The position numbers were made by a program, and so were the translations under genes. Source: Azospirillum doebereinerae (GTDB taxonomy: Bacteria > Pseudomonadota > Alphaproteobacteria > Azospirillales > Azospirillaceae). From it: 32,188 bases of DNA. The notes under the pieces were generated by a model. It ran no database searches. It was not told where the DNA came from and saw only the letters and a program-made list of their open reading frames with translations. Position 1 is the stretch's first letter. Every line of letters starts with the position of its first letter. Below, one piece after another: positions 10,119-16,755 of this stretch. The stretch spans positions 1 to 32,188 of the forward strand of contig NZ_RZIJ01000042.1 in NCBI RefSeq assembly GCF_003989665.1, read 5' to 3'.

Positions 10119-10128
10119 CGGTATACCG
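10119..10128. promoter_or_regulatory. Palindromic operator CGGTATACCG, copy 2
   Basis: The same perfect palindrome as at 9190-9199, between the divergent repressor and Cro-like genes. TTGACG at 10109-10114 is the likely -35 box of the rightward promoter; with a 17-bp spacer the operator falls between -35 and -10. Transcription would begin at or very near the ATG at 10145, so a leaderless mRNA is possible. Confidence 0.7.
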
Positions 10129-10144
10129 TTGAATTTTGTGTGTT

Positions 10145-10414
10145 ATGAAGCCCGTCATGCACATCGATGCCTCGATTCATCGGATCTGCGCCTTCGCCAT
10201 ACACAAGGGGTGGAGCGTCGTGCGATACGGCCTGGAGGCGGCTGTCCCGCCCAGCACCGCCCGTGACGTGCTGTGGCAACGAGGCAACCCGACCGCCATG
10301 ACCTTGCGGGCCATGGAAGCGGTCATTCCCCCCGACTTCGCGCCCGATCCGGACGCCGCCATCGAGTTCCCGATTCGCCGGCGAGGCCGGAAGCGTGCCG
10401 GAGCATTGGCATGA
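10145..10414 (+). CDS. Small Cro-like DNA-binding protein (putative)
   Basis: This codes for 89 aa. HRICAFAIHKGWSVVRYGLEA followed by VPPSTARDVLWQRG resembles a compact helix-turn-helix such as those of Cro-type proteins, ending in a basic tail RRRGRKR. Starts at 10145 (MKPVMHID) or 10157 (MHID) are both possible; neither has a Shine-Dalgarno, which agrees with a leaderless transcript from the adjacent operator-promoter. By position it is the early-lytic opponent of the repressor at 9683-10027. The assignment is inferred from context and a weak motif. Confidence 0.55.
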   Translation: MKPVMHIDASIHRICAFAIHKGWSVVRYGLEAAVPPSTARDVLWQRGNPTAMTLRAMEAVIPPDFAPDPDAAIEFPIRRRGRKRAGALA

Positions 10415-10662
10415 AAAGGATCGAACGGCACGCCTCTGGACCCACGGTTGTTGCTTCGGGAAACATCGCTCGCTTTGCGCGATCCGGCAACAGCGAAGGT
10501 CGAACCGCCCAGCCGCCCGAATCGCCCACCGAATCCGGCGCCCGGCGCTCCCTCAACCGCTCCGCCGGGTCCCTTGTCCGTACCGGCGGAACGGCGGCGG
10601 CCGGAGTCTTCCACCGACTCCGGCCGCTTCCCCCACCGGGAGCCCGCCATGCCCCCCGCTGA
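10411..10662 (+). CDS. Doubtful small ORF overlapping the Cro-like gene
   Basis: The 83-codon frame starts in an ATGA overlap with the Cro-like gene. It reads MKRIERHASGPTVVASGNIA and then becomes low-complexity, rich in Arg, Pro and Ser, running across a strong hairpin (10597-10627) and into the next gene. The 5' part may be coding, but the end is probably not. Confidence 0.25.
   Translation: MKRIERHASGPTVVASGNIARFARSGNSEGRTAQPPESPTESGARRSLNRSAGSLVRTGGTAAAGVFHRLRPLPPPGARHAPR
10597..10627. terminator. 12-bp perfect GC-rich stem-loop
   Basis: GCGGCCGGAGTC (10597-10608), a 7-nt loop and GACTCCGGCCGC (10616-10627), followed by TTCCCCC. It may be a terminator or attenuator ahead of the gene at 10649. 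It lacks a proper T-run. Confidence 0.45.
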
Positions 10663-10927
10663 CCCGGCCCTCACCGCCGCCCAGCGCGCCGTGCTGACCG
10701 CATGGCCGGCGTTCGAGGCCGCGGCCTCGGTGACCTGGTGCAGCGTCGACCGTCTGGTGCGGACGCTCTGCCACCGCGACTCCCTGTCCGATCTGCCCGA
10801 CGACGACGCGGCCGAGCTGCTGGCGCTGATGCAACGCGCCACCGCCCGCCTGCGCAAGCTGGAGCGCCCCAGGGCGCCCGCCGTCCGCGCCCTGCGGCCG
10901 GCATCCCCGCACCGAGGATCGGCATGA
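10649..10927 (+). CDS. Hypothetical phage early-region protein
   Basis: This codes for 92 aa. The centre, WCSVDRLVRTLCHRDSLSDL, precedes an acidic DDDAAELLALMQRATARLRKLE helix, and the tail is basic and proline-rich. The start is supported by GGGAG 7-8 nt upstream. No family is recognised. A long frame on the opposite strand is a GC shadow. Confidence 0.5.
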   Translation: MPPADPALTAAQRAVLTAWPAFEAAASVTWCSVDRLVRTLCHRDSLSDLPDDDAAELLALMQRATARLRKLERPRAPAVRALRPASPHRGSA

Positions 10928-11088
10928 TCGGGCGTCGCCCGACAGTCCGCTCATCTTCGGATCCCAGATCCATCCTGAAAAACAAAGGCTTCCGCCTCCC
11001 GGCCCGCCACCGCGCGGGCTGGGCGATGGCGCGTGGCCCGCCGCCGCGCCGCGAATCGGCCGTCCGTCGGCCGTTCCACCGACATTGA
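10924..11088 (+). CDS. Very small basic ORF, doubtful
   Basis: 54 codons beginning in an ATGA overlap with the preceding gene, after GAGGATC. The product is arginine-rich (MIGRRPTVRSSSDPRSILK...) without recognisable features. The overlap and ribosome-binding-like sequence argue for translation; composition argues against. Confidence 0.25.
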   Translation: MIGRRPTVRSSSDPRSILKNKGFRLPARHRAGWAMARGPPPRRESAVRRPFHRH

Positions 11089-11434
11089 GGACCGCGCCGC
11101 TTTCGGTCGCCCCACGGCCGGAAGCGATGCGCGTCTTCGCCCCCAACATCGCGCCCCCTGGCGCCGGTGAACCCTGGAGCTTTGCCATGATGCCGCGCGC
11201 GCCGCCCTGAATCGGGACGGCCCCGCCGAGGCCGCCCCGCTAGGACTCCGATCGTCGCTGCCGACCCGGACCCGCTGTGCCAACAGCGGGAATGCGCCGA
11301 TCTGTGCCCAAGAGGGTATCAGCAAACAGGAATGAAATCCGCTGTTTCTTGCAGCCACGGAATCGTGCGCCCGCATGGAACGGCCTTGCCGCCGGCTGGC
11401 CCGACCGCCGCCGGGGATAGGACAGGTGTGCGCC
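11089..11434. other. Gene-poor stretch with a stem-loop
   Basis: No convincing gene is seen. A 27-codon frame at 11127-11210 has a weak GGAAG in front. A perfect 8-bp stem with a 4-nt loop (CCCGCTGT-GCCA-ACAGCGGG) lies at 11271-11290 and may be an mRNA end or attenuator before the next block. Confidence 0.4.
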
Positions 11435-11539
11435 ATGAGCACCGCAAGACCGCAGCCCGACACGCGCGACTCCGCGCGACGGCCCCGCGCGACCATCGCC
11501 CGAATCGGCCGACCGCTGGTGGGGGAGGGCGCGCCATGA
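11435..11539 (+). CDS. Possible leader peptide coupled to the replication-type gene
   Basis: 34 codons starting MSTARPQPDTRDSARRPRA, with AGGACAGG upstream. The stop overlaps the ATG at 11536 (ATGA). The peptide is basic. It could be a coupling ORF for the next gene, or could start further upstream at 11375 in the same frame. Confidence 0.3.
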   Translation: MSTARPQPDTRDSARRPRATIARIGRPLVGEGAP

Positions 11540-12540
11540 GATGGGTTCGCCTCTATAACGAGACCGCCATGGACCCGAAATGGCGGCTGGTCGCCGCCGA
11601 CAGCGGCCAGCCGGTGTTCGCCGTGCTTGCGGTCTGGGCCGCCATGCTGTGCCACGCCTCGGGCATCGAGCCGCGCGGCACGCTGCTGGGGTGGAGCGAC
11701 CGCCTGATCGGCGCGGCGCTCGATCTGCCGGCGGCGGCCGTCGCGGCGATCCGCGCCGCGATGCAGGGCGTCACGCTGGACGGCGACCGCCTCAGCGCCT
11801 GGGACAAGCGCCAGTTCAAGAGCGACCACAGCGGGGCCGAGCGGATGCGCGACCACCGCGCCCGCAAGATCGCCGCCGGGGAATCGGGGGAGGCCGCGCC
11901 GCCGGCCGTGACGTCACGCCCTCTGCGCGCGACAGACTCCAGACTCCAGATTACAGAAAGACAAGAATCCCCCCAAAGCCCCCCGCCGCCGGACGATCCG
12001 CCGCCCGACCGGCCGTCGCTGGCGGCGGATTTCGCCGAGTGGTACGGCCACTACCCGCACCGGATCGGCCGCCCCGCCGCCGAGCGGGCCTACCGCGCCG
12101 CCCGAAAGCGCGGAGCGACGCGGGAGGATCTGCTGGCCGGGGCGATCCGCTACCGCGAGCGGCTGGCCCATCCGGAGGCGCCCCGGCCCTGCAACCCGGC
12201 GACCTGGCTGGCGCAGGAGCGCTGGACGGATGAGCCCATGCCGCCGGTTCCCGATTCGCGGATCAAGGCCTGCGGCCGCTCACCGGAACCGGCGACGATG
12301 GGCGCGCACCCCCCGTCGAGGGCGGCCATCGAGGCCATCCTCGCGGAGCGCTGCCCCCGCCTGCACCCGATGCGAATCCGCGACTTTGCCCAGCAACTCG
12401 ACCAATGGTTCAGCCGGGGCCGCCTGGGCTGGAACAGCTTCTGGGGCGATCCGCCCGACAGCCCGGACTGCGAGATTCCGTCCGCCGCCATCGTCGCCGT
12501 CCGCTCCCAGCTCGGCGCCAGCGTCGAGGGGAGGGCGTGA
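11536..12540 (+). CDS. Phage replication-type protein (putative)
   Basis: This codes for 334 aa. The N-terminus, MRWVRLYNETAMDPKWRLVA followed by QPVFAVLAVWAAMLCHAS, resembles the winged-helix domain of phage replisome-organiser and DnaD/DnaT-like proteins. The middle is disordered and proline-rich (ESPQSPPPPDDPPPDRP). The later part contains WYGHYPHRIGRPAAERAY and CNPATWLAQERWTDE, a pairing seen in phage replication initiators. The start is chosen for GGGGGAGGG 7 nt upstream. It overlaps a small upstream ORF by four bases. A role in element replication is inferred; the exact family was not verified. Confidence 0.6.
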   Translation: MRWVRLYNETAMDPKWRLVAADSGQPVFAVLAVWAAMLCHASGIEPRGTLLGWSDRLIGAALDLPAAAVAAIRAAMQGVTLDGDRLSAWDKRQFKSDHSGAERMRDHRARKIAAGESGEAAPPAVTSRPLRATDSRLQITERQESPQSPPPPDDPPPDRPSLAADFAEWYGHYPHRIGRPAAERAYRAARKRGATREDLLAGAIRYRERLAHPEAPRPCNPATWLAQERWTDEPMPPVPDSRIKACGRSPEPATMGAHPPSRAAIEAILAERCPRLHPMRIRDFAQQLDQWFSRGRLGWNSFWGDPPDSPDCEIPSAAIVAVRSQLGASVEGRA

Positions 12541-12543
12541 GCC

Positions 12544-12840
12544 ATGCCCGTCCAGCCCGGCACCCTGTTGCGCCGCCGGCCCTACCGGCAGCTTCGCCTG
12601 GATCTGGGCGATCCGCCCCGCACCGCGCGCCACCGTCCGGCGCAGCCCCAGCGCGAGGCCGACGCTCTCTATCGCGCCGTTCAGATCTTGCGCGCCGCCG
12701 GCCATCGGGTCTATGGCTGCGGCGCGCTGCACCAGGTGGACGAGCGCCTGTTGACCACGGCGGACCTGATCCGCCTGCGCCACGCCGATCCGCGTTGCGG
12801 GCGGTTCGAGGGGAAGCGGTTATGGGCGCGCCGAGGCTGA
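12544..12840 (+). CDS. Hypothetical phage protein with a broken paralogue nearby
   Basis: This codes for 98 aa and is basic, with a core ADALYRAVQILRAAGHRVYGCG followed by HQVDERLLTTADLIRLR, predicted alpha/beta, and LRLDLGDPPRTARHR near the N-terminus. It begins three bases after the preceding stop and is probably cotranscribed. No family is recognised. A decayed second copy lies at 13983-14160, showing that this gene was duplicated or is carried by more than one element. The gene is convergent with the antitoxin gene ending at 12849. Confidence 0.6.
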   Translation: MPVQPGTLLRRRPYRQLRLDLGDPPRTARHRPAQPQREADALYRAVQILRAAGHRVYGCGALHQVDERLLTTADLIRLRHADPRCGRFEGKRLWARRG

Positions 12841-12848
12841 TCGTCGCG

Positions 12849-13136
12849 TCACGCCGCGCGTGGGGCAACGCTGCGCTGGATTTCCTCGCCATGGTCGGCG
12901 GCGGTGACGGACAGGTCATGCGCCATCTGAAGGTTCAGCCAGAACTTCGGCGTGGTGCCGAAATAGCGCGCCAACCGCAAGGCGGTGTCGGCGGTGATTC
13001 CGCGCCGTTCATTGACGATTTCCCCGATGCGGGTCGCCGGTACGCGCAGAGCCAAGGCCAGCGCATGGGCCGAGAGATCGAGCGGGACGAGGAACTCTTC
13101 GCGCAGAACCTCGCCGGGGTGGGTCTTGATCCGCAT
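12849..13136 (-). CDS. higA: HigA-family antitoxin (XRE helix-turn-helix)
   Basis: This codes for 95 aa beginning MRIKTHPGEVLREEFLVPL, the typical N-terminus of HigA/VapI-type antitoxins, followed by the helix-turn-helix LALALRVPATRIGEIVNERRGIT and the family ending TALRLARYFGTTPKFWLNLQ. HigA neutralises the ribosome-dependent RNase HigB and represses its own operon. A very strong Shine-Dalgarno AAGGAGG lies 6 nt upstream. In this locus type the toxin precedes the antitoxin, and here only the toxin's tail remains, 24 bp upstream. The antitoxin is therefore orphaned and its native promoter is gone. Confidence 0.9.
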   Translation of the reverse strand: MRIKTHPGEVLREEFLVPLDLSAHALALALRVPATRIGEIVNERRGITADTALRLARYFGTTPKFWLNLQMAHDLSVTAADHGEEIQRSVAPRAA

Positions 13137-13160
13137 GGCGCCCTCCTTGGCGTCGGCCGG

Positions 13161-13265
13161 TCAGTGGTAATCGACGATTTCGACCTCGTGCGCGCCGCCG
13201 TTGCGCCAGAAGAAGACGATGCGCCGTTGGTCGTTGATCCGAATGCTGCGGTGTTCTGCGTTGAC
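13161..13265 (-). pseudogene. C-terminal remnant of a HigB/RelE-type toxin
   Basis: The minus-strand frame ending at 13161 encodes HRSIRINDQRRIVFFW then GGAHEVEIVDYH, which is the conserved C-terminal third of HigB toxins (SIRINDQWRICF...VEIVDYH). Upstream, homology ends near 13265 where the sequence turns abruptly AT-rich. About 60 N-terminal residues are missing. A GTG at 13274 could start a stub, but the truncated fold should be inactive. Its position directly before higA identifies it. Confidence 0.85.
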
Positions 13266-13376
13266 GCATATCACTGTATGCAATCTTTAAAATTATCTCT
13301 TTTTGGCATCCACATCTTGCTGACTTTGGCAGTTTTTGCTATTACGCTAAATTAAGCTATGTTGGAGTGCTCCGCT

Positions 13377-13583
13377 ATGACTTTAGAAGTTGGGAAAGAA
13401 GCGTACCATAAGACTGACCCTAAGCAGCCTATGATAATAGACTCTATTGATGGGGATCAGGCTACTTGTTCATGGATGAAGAATGGGAAAAAGCATACTG
13501 AAACATTCAGCATTCATTCTCTTGTTCCTCCCGTGCGTCTTTCTGAAGAAGACAGGAGAAAGATAATCTATCATCAGCTGTGA
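13377..13583 (+). CDS. DUF2158/YodC-like small protein
   Basis: This codes for 68 aa: MTLEVGKEAYHKTDPKQPM followed by DSIDGDQATCSWMKNGKKHTE. The pattern (VG-x-K...PM...I-DGD...CSW...K...F) resembles the YodC/DUF2158 family of small beta-rich proteins found on plasmids and phages, of unknown function. The start at 13377 is chosen over 13359 because GGAG lies 9 nt upstream. The gene is AT-rich relative to the surrounding phage DNA, marking it as a separate import, and it ends five bases before an IS66 relic. Confidence 0.65.
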   Translation: MTLEVGKEAYHKTDPKQPMIIDSIDGDQATCSWMKNGKKHTETFSIHSLVPPVRLSEEDRRKIIYHQL

Positions 13584-13587
13584 ATTT

Positions 13588-13764
13588 GTGATTGCTCACC
13601 GGTCTGGCGGCTGATGAGCGGTCAGGCGACGGCGAAAGTTCTGCCGATGAGGGCCTGGATAGCGGCCCAGGTGGACTGACCCTGCCGGCGTGCGGTTCTG
13701 GTAACGGAGCGACAGGCGGCGTGGATGCTTGGCCCTATAGCGCCGACCGCACTGCTGGCAGCGA
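13588..13764. mobile_element. Relic of an IS66-family element
   Basis: Begins with GTGATTGCTCAC, the same 12-bp end as the intact element at 17445-18945, and stays clearly homologous to that element's first 140 bp (the transposase 3' end). It then jumps to a segment matching internal sequence near 18404 (TAGCGCCGACCGCACTG). This is a diverged relative with a large internal deletion and no right end. On the minus strand it still shows CQQCGRRY of the transposase zinc-binding region. Confidence 0.85.
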
Positions 13765-13982
13765 TGTCAGGCGACATCCCAATTTGCCCCCTGGCGACAC
13801 GAGCGCTGCCCCCTCTGCCAGCGTTACCGCAGCGTGGGCTTCAGGTTGTCCCGGTGGGTCCATAGGCTTGATCCGACGGGCAATTTCCACTCCGAGAATG
13901 ATCAAGCCTGTGGGCCCACCGGGGCAGCCAGGGGCAGCCTTCGTGTCGCCAAGGGGGGCAGAGTTCCAGGTGTCGCCTGACA
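13765..13982. mobile_element. 218-bp foldback (MITE-like) element with long imperfect inverted repeats
   Basis: The ends are TGTCAGGCGACA (13765-13776) and TGTCGCCTGACA (13971-13982), perfect complements. Similarity of the two arms continues inwards for about 100 bp with small indels, including GGCGACACGA/TCGTGTCGCC, CCCGGTGGG/CCCACCGGG and AGGCTTGATC/GATCAAGCCT. Only about 26 bp in the centre are unpaired. It has no coding capacity. It lies between the IS66 relic and the broken phage gene. The family of any helper transposase is unknown. Confidence 0.75.
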
Positions 13983-14160
13983 GCCAGCAACTCCCTCTGG
14001 ATTTGGGCGATTGGGCCCGCACTGCGCGTCATCGGCCGGTGCAGCCTCAGCGCGAGGTCGCCCCCTCTACCGCGCCGTCCAGGCACTGCATGCTGCCGGC
14101 CACCGCGTCTATTACTGCGGTACGCCCCACCGGGTGGATGAGCGTCTGCTGACCAAGGTA
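13983..14160 (+). pseudogene. Frameshifted, truncated copy of the 12544-12840 gene
   Basis: LPLDLGDWARTARHRPVQPQRE in one frame, then in the next frame LYRAVQALHAAGHRVYYCGTPHRVDERLLTK (given here as parts LYRAVQALHAAGHR and HRVDERLLTK), corresponds segment by segment to the intact gene at 12544. The frame switch is explained by one missing base near 14055-14066. Homology stops at 14160, where AT-rich DNA begins, so the last third is lost. The 5' end is lost to the foldback element. Confidence 0.85.
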
Positions 14161-14468
14161 AATTTTTATTCCGTTTCGCTGCGCCGGGGTTGGGTTCGGA
14201 AACTATTTTCCATCCAGGCCATTCCCCTCATTTTTCTATGGATTCTTCTTTTGTAATTGCCAGGACGACGCTGGTTTCGCATGCTTCGCTGGCGTAGGGG
14301 TGAACTTGAACAGGTTAGGCTCGTGCTGCTTGGGGGAACGTTAAGCTATAGGAACCAAACTTCATGAGTATACAGTTCTAAGTGAACGCCTCAATCTTCT
14401 CACGGGTGATGCGGGGCGTAAGTCTGTAATCAAGTAAATCAACGATAAATGAAAGATAAAAGGTTGCT
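14161..14468. other. AT-rich non-coding leader of the ATPase/Toprim cassette
   Basis: No convincing gene is seen. Base composition changes sharply at about 14160. The final 100 bp are AT-rich and likely hold the promoter of the two-gene cassette, but no clean -35/-10 pair can be assigned. Confidence 0.5.
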
Positions 14469-15731
14469 GTGCTAAAAAAACTTGAAATAAATGGCTTCAA
14501 AACCATACGGCAAGCTGAACTGGAGTTTGGCCGAGTTAATATATTTATTGGTGGGAACGGCTCTGGAAAATCAAATATTCTAGAGGCGATGGGGGTTTTA
14601 AGCGCAGCCCTTAAGGATATAAGTGTACTGGAATTGCAAAAGCGTGGGGTTCGTCTTTCTGTACCAACTTTATTTAAGTCTGCGTTCAAAAATACCCATT
14701 TGAAGTCAAACTTTAGCTTTAAGGCGGAGTTTGAGAATGATGTCCATTATGATGTTTCAATTAAAGCGGGACTGCATTCTGACAGTCTTCGCTTCTTTAC
14801 TGAGCACATTCATCATGCAGGCACTACCTATATGGGGCGTGGCCCTGCTGGGGTGAGAATTCTTGGCGTAAGCGCAGCTAAAAAGGATATGGATCCTACC
14901 AGAGGACTTTGGGATAGATTTCGCGAGACTATCGATATTCCTGAGAGCCTTGAGGCGGAGCTTAATCGTATGGCCACATTTGCCATCTATGCTCCACAGA
15001 CGGCTTTCTTGCGAGGTACAGATATTGAATCTGTGCCTATAAAGCCTATTGGGCTACAAGGTGGAGGTCTACCTCAAGCTGCCTTGAACATTATACATCA
15101 TCGCAATCAGCTTTTTCTAGCGAAGAAGCTAAAAAGATATGAATTAATTAATAATGTTCTTGAGCTACCAAAAGCTCCGGGATGGACTGATCGGTTTGCA
15201 GTTTCTCGTTTCAATGCCCAACAAGTGCCTAGCCAAGTTCGTACTGGCGATAGCACTTTATATTTCATCGATAAATTCATGAGATTGAAAAGAAATAGGC
15301 TATCGGCATATGATAGCAGCGAGGGGACTCTGTATCTTCTATTCATTGCTCTTCTCTTAATTCATCCCGAGTCTCCGAAGATATTTGCCCTTGATAATGT
15401 GGACAACGCCTTGAATCCTGCCATGACTACGGGAATGTTGGAGACCCTGATTAGGGTGATTTGCAATCAAGATTTCCGTAACGAAAATATTGGACCTGAC
15501 CAAGTTTTTCTGACTAGCCACAATCCAACAGCGCTTGATGCTTTTGACATCTTTGACCCGGATCAGAGAATATTTGTTGTGTTCAGAGATAAAAACACTG
15601 GAGAAACAAACATAAAGCCATTGAAGCCAAAAAAAGGCATGACAAGAGCAGATTGGATAAAGCAGAAATCAGGGAAATTGATGTCTGAGTTGTGGATTGA
15701 AGGCAAAATTACGGGTGCATTAGGGCTATGA
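14469..15731 (+). CDS. AAA15/ABC-type ATPase of a PARIS-like defence pair
   Basis: This codes for 420 aa. The N-terminus, MLKKLEINGFKTIRQAELEF, and the Walker A GGNGSGKS (28-35) are typical of the SMC/RecF/OLD-like AAA15/AAA21 ATPases of defence systems. A signature-like DSSEGT lies near residue 284, the Walker B region PKIFALDNVDNALNP near 304-318, and the H-loop LTSHNP near 350. The Walker B acidic pair is Asp-Asn, so hydrolysis may be slow or absent, in line with a sensor role. It overlaps the Toprim gene by ATGA. Base use is strikingly AT-rich against the host. In PARIS systems the ATPase AriA senses a phage trigger and releases the Toprim nuclease AriB; this pair is laid out the same way. 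Confidence 0.85.
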   Translation: MLKKLEINGFKTIRQAELEFGRVNIFIGGNGSGKSNILEAMGVLSAALKDISVLELQKRGVRLSVPTLFKSAFKNTHLKSNFSFKAEFENDVHYDVSIKAGLHSDSLRFFTEHIHHAGTTYMGRGPAGVRILGVSAAKKDMDPTRGLWDRFRETIDIPESLEAELNRMATFAIYAPQTAFLRGTDIESVPIKPIGLQGGGLPQAALNIIHHRNQLFLAKKLKRYELINNVLELPKAPGWTDRFAVSRFNAQQVPSQVRTGDSTLYFIDKFMRLKRNRLSAYDSSEGTLYLLFIALLLIHPESPKIFALDNVDNALNPAMTTGMLETLIRVICNQDFRNENIGPDQVFLTSHNPTALDAFDIFDPDQRIFVVFRDKNTGETNIKPLKPKKGMTRADWIKQKSGKLMSELWIEGKITGALGL

Positions 15732-16438
15732 GCGAATTACGCATTGGCTTAGTGGCCGAAGGAATAACTGATTTGATAATAATACAGGAATTTATTTCCT
15801 CGTATTGTAAGGAAAATGCCACTGATGTTGTTTTGTCTTTCGAAAACCTTCAGCCAAGATTTGACAGGACTTCAGGTGGAAATAACGGTGGTTGGGAGTT
15901 GGTGTATAAATGGTGTTTAAACAACCCTCCCGGTGTTAGGGACGGGCAATTTTTTGGGGGAGGATTGTTTGATGAAGGGATGAGCGGATTAACGTGTGAT
16001 GTAATTGTTGTTCATTTGGATGCTGATATTTGCGAGAGAATTGGAGATAAGTCTACAATCGTTCCCGTTCCTGTTACCGCCTCTGACTCGCGGGAGCGAG
16101 GGCTATATATATATTCGACTATAGAAGAATGGCTTTGGCCAGTCGGATCAGTGTCTGACAATAGGCATTTCCCTGCGCCTGCTGTCGAGTCTACTGAAGC
16201 TTGGCTTGTCGCAGCGCTTTCAGAGGATTTATCTCCAGAAGAAGATAGGAACATATTAAGGAGGCTTCTTGAAGTGGATGCTGAATTAAGGGGCGTTCAG
16301 CCTCCAGCGAATGGGAAAAGTCTCAAGAAGTCTGAGAAAAAATACAAGAAATTCGTTCAAATTGCATCTCCTCATATTGGGAAGGTAGTTGAGAAATGCC
16401 CTCATTTTGAAGAATTAGTTTCATCAATATTCAATTAG
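15728..16438 (+). CDS. Toprim/DUF4276-like putative nuclease effector
   Basis: This codes for 236 aa. The N-terminus LRIGLVAEGITDLIII carries the Toprim-type acidic residue (Glu11) and HLDAD (residues 96-100) supplies the DxD pair. ESTEAWLVAAL (about 155-165) matches the helix conserved in DUF4276 and related proteins. Toprim nucleases cleave nucleic acid with Mg2+ held by these acids. Its ATG overlaps the ATPase stop, implying stoichiometric coexpression. PARIS proper uses DUF4435, so this is a PARIS-like variant or one of the related AAA-plus-Toprim families. The lysine-rich C-terminal region may bind nucleic acid. Confidence 0.78.
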   Translation: MSELRIGLVAEGITDLIIIQEFISSYCKENATDVVLSFENLQPRFDRTSGGNNGGWELVYKWCLNNPPGVRDGQFFGGGLFDEGMSGLTCDVIVVHLDADICERIGDKSTIVPVPVTASDSRERGLYIYSTIEEWLWPVGSVSDNRHFPAPAVESTEAWLVAALSEDLSPEEDRNILRRLLEVDAELRGVQPPANGKSLKKSEKKYKKFVQIASPHIGKVVEKCPHFEELVSSIFN

Positions 16439-16529
16439 TTACATAAGATCTAATTGATTTTGCACAATTATTGCGCGGTAAATGTTCTTGACGCCCCACC
16501 CCCAACGGAGCGACCATTCCTCCCGGAGC

Positions 16530-16755
16530 CTCAGAACCTCCTCAATGGCGGCAGGCCGCCCGCGCGTTTTTCGCGATGCGGCCCTTTTCATGCCCGGACT
16601 CTGTCCGTAGCATGCCCCTTTGCCGGGGGTCGGATAATACAACACCCGCAAGGGGAATAGTCCGGCCTGACCATTGCAGGTTCTGAGCCCCCGGCGCCAG
16701 GGCGGTCCTCAGAAGCCTTCCTGTTGCCGGCAATGCCGCAATGGAGGGCTTCGCC
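16530..16755 (+). ncRNA. Structured leader (C4-antisense-like switch), copy 1
   Basis: Three segments are mutually complementary. Segment 1 is CTCAGAACCT (16530-16539) plus CAATGG (16543-16548). Segment 2 is CCATTG (16671-16676) plus AGGTTCTGAG (16678-16687). Segment 3 is CTCAGAA (16708-16714) plus CAATGG (16739-16744), which overlaps the Shine-Dalgarno GGAGGG. Segment 2 can pair with 1 or with 3, leaving the ribosome site open or blocked. The conserved middle contains a GCCGC...GCGGC stem, CGGAC/GTCCG and a CCC-GCAA-GGG hairpin. Copy 2 at 23529 keeps all pairings by compensating changes. C4 RNAs of P1-type phages use this logic in front of antirepressor genes. Confidence 0.8.

Noticed and set aside
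13592..14152. A 186-codon plus-strand frame
   Set aside because: It runs through an IS66 relic, a foldback element and a pseudogene; the open frame is accidental.
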